64,000 nucleotides of DNA from Halobacteriales archaeon QH_7_66_36 (lineage in GTDB: Archaea; Halobacteriota; Halobacteria; Halobacteriales; Haloarculaceae): NCBI GenBank assembly GCA_003021175.1, contig PXQV01000012.1:179671-243670 (forward strand), read 5' to 3'. The notes beneath the pieces were generated by a model. The model saw only the letters and a program-made list of their open reading frames with translations. It made no database searches and was not told the DNA's origin. Of the stretch, positions 61,681 through 64,000 are shown piece by piece (the stretch's first letter is position 1; each line of letters starts with the position of its first letter). The translations under genes and the position numbers were made by a program.

Positions 61681-62817
61681 TCACAGCGCGGCTTCGAGTC
61701 TGTCGAGTCCTTCTTCGAGTCTGTCCATCGAGTTGGCGAAGGAGAGGCGGAGCTTGCCAGCGCCGGCATCGCCGAAACCGGACCCGGGGGCGAGCACGAC
61801 GCCGGCCTCGCGGACGAGTCGCTTCGCGAGCGCCATGCTGTCGTCGTACCCCTCGGGGTCGAGGAAGGCGTAGAAGGCACCCTCGGGACGGGGTGCGGCG
61901 ACGCCGTCCATCGCGGCGAGGCGGTCGGCGACGACGTCGCGCCGCTCCGCGAAGGCGGCCTTCATCTCCGCGACCGGCTCCTGTGGCCCGGTCAGCGCCG
62001 CGATGGCCGCGTGTTGTGCGGGCGTCGACGTGCAGGCGGTCGTCGACTCGCGGATCTTCGTCGCCTCGTCCACGACCGACGACTCCGCGGCGAGCCAGCC
62101 GACGCGCCAGCCGGTCATCGCGTGTGACTTCGAGCAGGAACCGACGGTGAGCACGTGGTCGCTCTGGTTGACGAGCGCCGCCGTGCCGGTCGGGTCGCGG
62201 TCGTAGGTGAGCGCGCCGTACACCTCGTCGGCGATGACGTAGGCGTCGTGGTCGCGGGCGGCCTCGACCACCGCGCGGACGGCGTCGTCGTCGAAGACGC
62301 GCCCGGTCGGGTTCGACGGCGTGCAGAGCACGACCGCGCCGGTGTCTAGCCCTATTCGCTCGATAAGTCGGTCGGGGTCGAGGTCGTACGGGTAGGGCAT
62401 GGGCACCTCGACGGGCGTCGCGTCGGCGAGGCGTGCCTGCGTCCAGTAGTTGGGCCAGCCGGGCGAGGGGATCAGCAGTTCGTCGCCGGGCGCGAGCACG
62501 CACAGTGCCGCGAGGTGGAGCGCCTCCATCCCGCCGGTGGTGACGAGCACGTCGTCCGACTCGTGCGAGAGATCGTACTCGCGGGCCAGCGTGTCGGCGA
62601 CGGCCTCGCGGAGTTCGGGGAGCCCTGCGTTCGTCGTGTAGTCGGTCTCGCCCCGCTCGGCCGCGGCGAAGGCCGCCTCGGTGGCGTGTGCGGGCGTGTC
62701 GAAGTCCGGCTCGCCGACTTCGAGGCGGACGAGGTCACCGCCCACCTCCTCGGCGAGGTCGAAGAGGACGCGGATACTGGAGCGATCAGAGGTCCGAACG
62801 CGGTCGGTCGGTCGCAT
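61681..62817 (-). CDS. Class I/II PLP-dependent aminotransferase
   Basis: A 378-residue aspartate-aminotransferase-fold enzyme. It shows RLEVGEPDFDTPAHATEAAF, YTTNAGLPELREAVADTLAR near residue 78, VVLCTPSNPTGRVFDDDAVR near 162, AYVIADEVYGALTYD, the PLP lysine in SCSKSHAMTGWRVGWLAAES near 232 and the C-terminal LRLSFANSMDRLEEGLDRL with the substrate Arg. Substrate specificity is not evident. It is divergent from thi4, 73 bases apart. Confidence 0.92.
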   Translation of the reverse strand: MRPTDRVRTSDRSSIRVLFDLAEEVGGDLVRLEVGEPDFDTPAHATEAAFAAAERGETDYTTNAGLPELREAVADTLAREYDLSHESDDVLVTTGGMEALHLAALCVLAPGDELLIPSPGWPNYWTQARLADATPVEVPMPYPYDLDPDRLIERIGLDTGAVVLCTPSNPTGRVFDDDAVRAVVEAARDHDAYVIADEVYGALTYDRDPTGTAALVNQSDHVLTVGSCSKSHAMTGWRVGWLAAESSVVDEATKIRESTTACTSTPAQHAAIAALTGPQEPVAEMKAAFAERRDVVADRLAAMDGVAAPRPEGAFYAFLDPEGYDDSMALAKRLVREAGVVLAPGSGFGDAGAGKLRLSFANSMDRLEEGLDRLEAAL

Positions 62818-62858
62818 ATCTCCCCGTCCGTCGCCGCCCGCTTGAAGCTTCCCCGGGG

Positions 62859-62864
62859 TTTATC
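62859..62864 (+). promoter_or_regulatory. TATA box of thi4
   Basis: TTTATC lies about 29 bases before the ATG of thi4 at 62891, consistent with a leaderless transcript. I see no TPP riboswitch in the 73-base divergent gap; thiamine control may be by a repressor. Confidence 0.45.
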
Positions 62865-62890
62865 ACCACAGCACAATATCACTAAGTTGT

Positions 62891-63826
62891 ATGTCCGACA
62901 CACAGGAGTTCGAGGGGTTCGCCCCGGTCGACGAGGCGGAGGTAACGCGCGCCATCGCAACGGACTGGAGCGAGGAGTTCGTCGGCTCGACGGAGACGGA
63001 CGTTATCGTCGTCGGCGGCGGGCCGTCGGGACTCACCGCGGCGAAGGAACTGGCCGAGCGAGGCGTCGACGTGACCGTCGTCGAGAAGAACAACTATCTC
63101 GGCGGCGGCTTCTGGCTGGGGGGCTTCCTGATGAACAAGGTGACCGTCCGCGAGCCGGCGGAGGGCGTGCTCGACGAACTGGACGTGGACTACGAGCCGA
63201 CCGAGGAGGCCGACGGTCTCTACGTCGCCAGCGGTCCGGAGGCGTGTTCCGGTCTCATCAAGGCGGCCTGTGACGCCGGCGCACGCATCCAGAACATGAC
63301 GGAGTTCACCGACGTGGTGGTCCGGGACGGCCACAGCGTCGGCGGCATCGTCATGAACTGGACGCCGGTCCACGCGCTGCCGCGCGAGCTCACCTGCGTC
63401 GACCCCATCGCCGTCGAGGCCGACCTCGTCATCGACGCGACGGGTCACGAGGCCATCGTCGCCTCGAAGCTCCAGGAGCGGGGCGTCCTCGACGCCGAGG
63501 GTATTGCCCACGCCGAGGAGCACAACGTCGGCATGGACGGCACCGACGACGGGAGCTACGGCGCGCCCGGCCACGACTCCCCCGGCCACGGCTCGATGTG
63601 GGTCTCCGAGAGCGAGGACGCGGTCGTCGAGCACACCGGCAAGGTCCACGACGGCCTGCTCGCGTCCGGGATGGCCGCCGCGACGGTCCACGGGCTCCCA
63701 CGGATGGGTCCGACGTTCGGCGCGATGCTCGTCTCGGGCAAGCGCGTCGCGCAGGCCGCCATCGAGGAGCTGGGTATCAGCGCGAGCGCCGTCGACGTGA
63801 CGGGACCGACGCCGGCCGACGACTGA
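62891..63826 (+). CDS. thi4: Thiamine thiazole synthase Thi4
   Basis: A 311-residue Thi4 that builds the thiazole of thiamine from NAD, glycine and sulfur. The FAD/NAD fold starts at [20 protein letters not shown] near residue 38. [20 protein letters not shown] lies near 70, and VIDATGHEA near 177. A Cys in [10 protein letters not shown] (residue 169) aligns with the CMDP Cys of yeast and plant enzymes that donates its own sulfur in a suicide reaction, and with the active Cys reported for Haloferax Thi4; methanogen enzymes have His there. It appears complete. Confidence 0.95.
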   Translation: MSDTQEFEGFAPVDEAEVTRAIATDWSEEFVGSTETDVIVVGGGPSGLTAAKELAERGVDVTVVEKNNYLGGGFWLGGFLMNKVTVREPAEGVLDELDVDYEPTEEADGLYVASGPEACSGLIKAACDAGARIQNMTEFTDVVVRDGHSVGGIVMNWTPVHALPRELTCVDPIAVEADLVIDATGHEAIVASKLQERGVLDAEGIAHAEEHNVGMDGTDDGSYGAPGHDSPGHGSMWVSESEDAVVEHTGKVHDGLLASGMAAATVHGLPRMGPTFGAMLVSGKRVAQAAIEELGISASAVDVTGPTPADD

Positions 63827-63827
63827 C

Positions 63828-63850
63828 GCGACCGAGTGTAGCGAGGTCGC
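63828..63850 (+). terminator. Hairpin directly after thi4
   Basis: GCGACC and GGTCGC arms (63828-63833 and 63845-63850) enclose an 11-base loop, one base after the thi4 stop. There is no clear U-run. The remaining bases to 64000 are GC-rich with no gene that I can support. Confidence 0.4.
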
Positions 63851-64000
63851 GCAGTGGCGAGCGGGAGTGACCAGCGGGAACGACACGCGAGCAGCCCGCT
63901 CAAATAGGACGACCGTCGAACGGACTCGCGGCCACGCTACGCCTCGTTCGGGACCGTCGAAGCGAAACGACGGAGTAGGAGGAGCGCGTACGAGGACTAT

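Overview
The window is chromosomal DNA of a halophilic archaeon (class Halobacteria). Most genes have strong G/C third positions, proteins are rich in Asp/Glu, Ala and Val, many genes appear leaderless with a TATA-like box about 25-30 bases before the start codon, and the gene set is archaeal: eIF2B-like protein, aIF-1/SUI1, Sec61 beta, L37Ae, RpoP, KEOPS Pcc1, prefoldin beta, ABCE1/RLI, geranylgeranylglyceryl phosphate synthase, archaeal pantoate kinase and phosphopantothenate synthetase, F420 enzymes and Thi4. A Haloferacales-like relative is plausible but not established from sequence alone.

Layout. 1-926: no convincing gene. 927-10190: core genes (eIF2B-like, phosphodiesterase, hisE, DUF151, pdxT, Sec61 beta, thioredoxin, rhodanese, aIF-1, a MoxR/DUF58/transglutaminase operon, EngB). 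10250-12791: a scarred zone with a HepT-MntA toxin-antitoxin pair lying between two broken copies of the 5' end of a 5-formyl-THF cyclo-ligase gene, a membrane-anchored HTH regulator killed by an in-frame TGA, and a truncated Tat lipoprotein. 12695-22189: a nine-gene, one-strand operon joining a dipeptide-type ABC importer to a creatininase-family hydrolase, an M20 peptidase and two unusual metallo-beta-lactamase-fold proteins; an AsnC regulator lies upstream. 23440-24110: an orphan CARF-HTH regulator. 24160-47360: mostly core metabolism and housekeeping (DUF389, Nudix, RimI, aconitase, CofE, Mer-like F420 enzyme, PHP phosphatase, RLI, surface protein, PIN-PilT-KH ATPase, riboflavin synthase, UvrD helicase, GMP synthase amidotransferase subunit, DUF2070). 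47367-52273: the conserved L37Ae-RpoP-Pcc1-prefoldin-DUF3194 neighbourhood, split by a copper module (CopA plus AsnC-TRASH regulator) and a miniature inverted-repeat element. 52343-63826: SAH hydrolase, GGGP synthase, HTH-10 regulator, AspRS, CoA-pathway genes, FabG-like SDR, GuaB/GuaC-like enzyme, aminotransferase, Thi4.

The most interesting region is the 12.7-22.2 kb operon. Its gene content suggests import and hydrolysis of a peptide-like or cyclic-amide nutrient, but the substrate is unknown. Its substrate-binding protein looks circularly permuted: the segment that is normally the C-terminal lobe comes first. Several other loci show decay or dispersed repeats: two genes broken by single in-frame stops, two MITE-like elements, a shared 3'-flank element seen after two unrelated genes, a long bidirectional hairpin, and a repeat that has extended the C-terminus of GGGP synthase. 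No rRNA, tRNA, CRISPR array or intact transposase was recognised.
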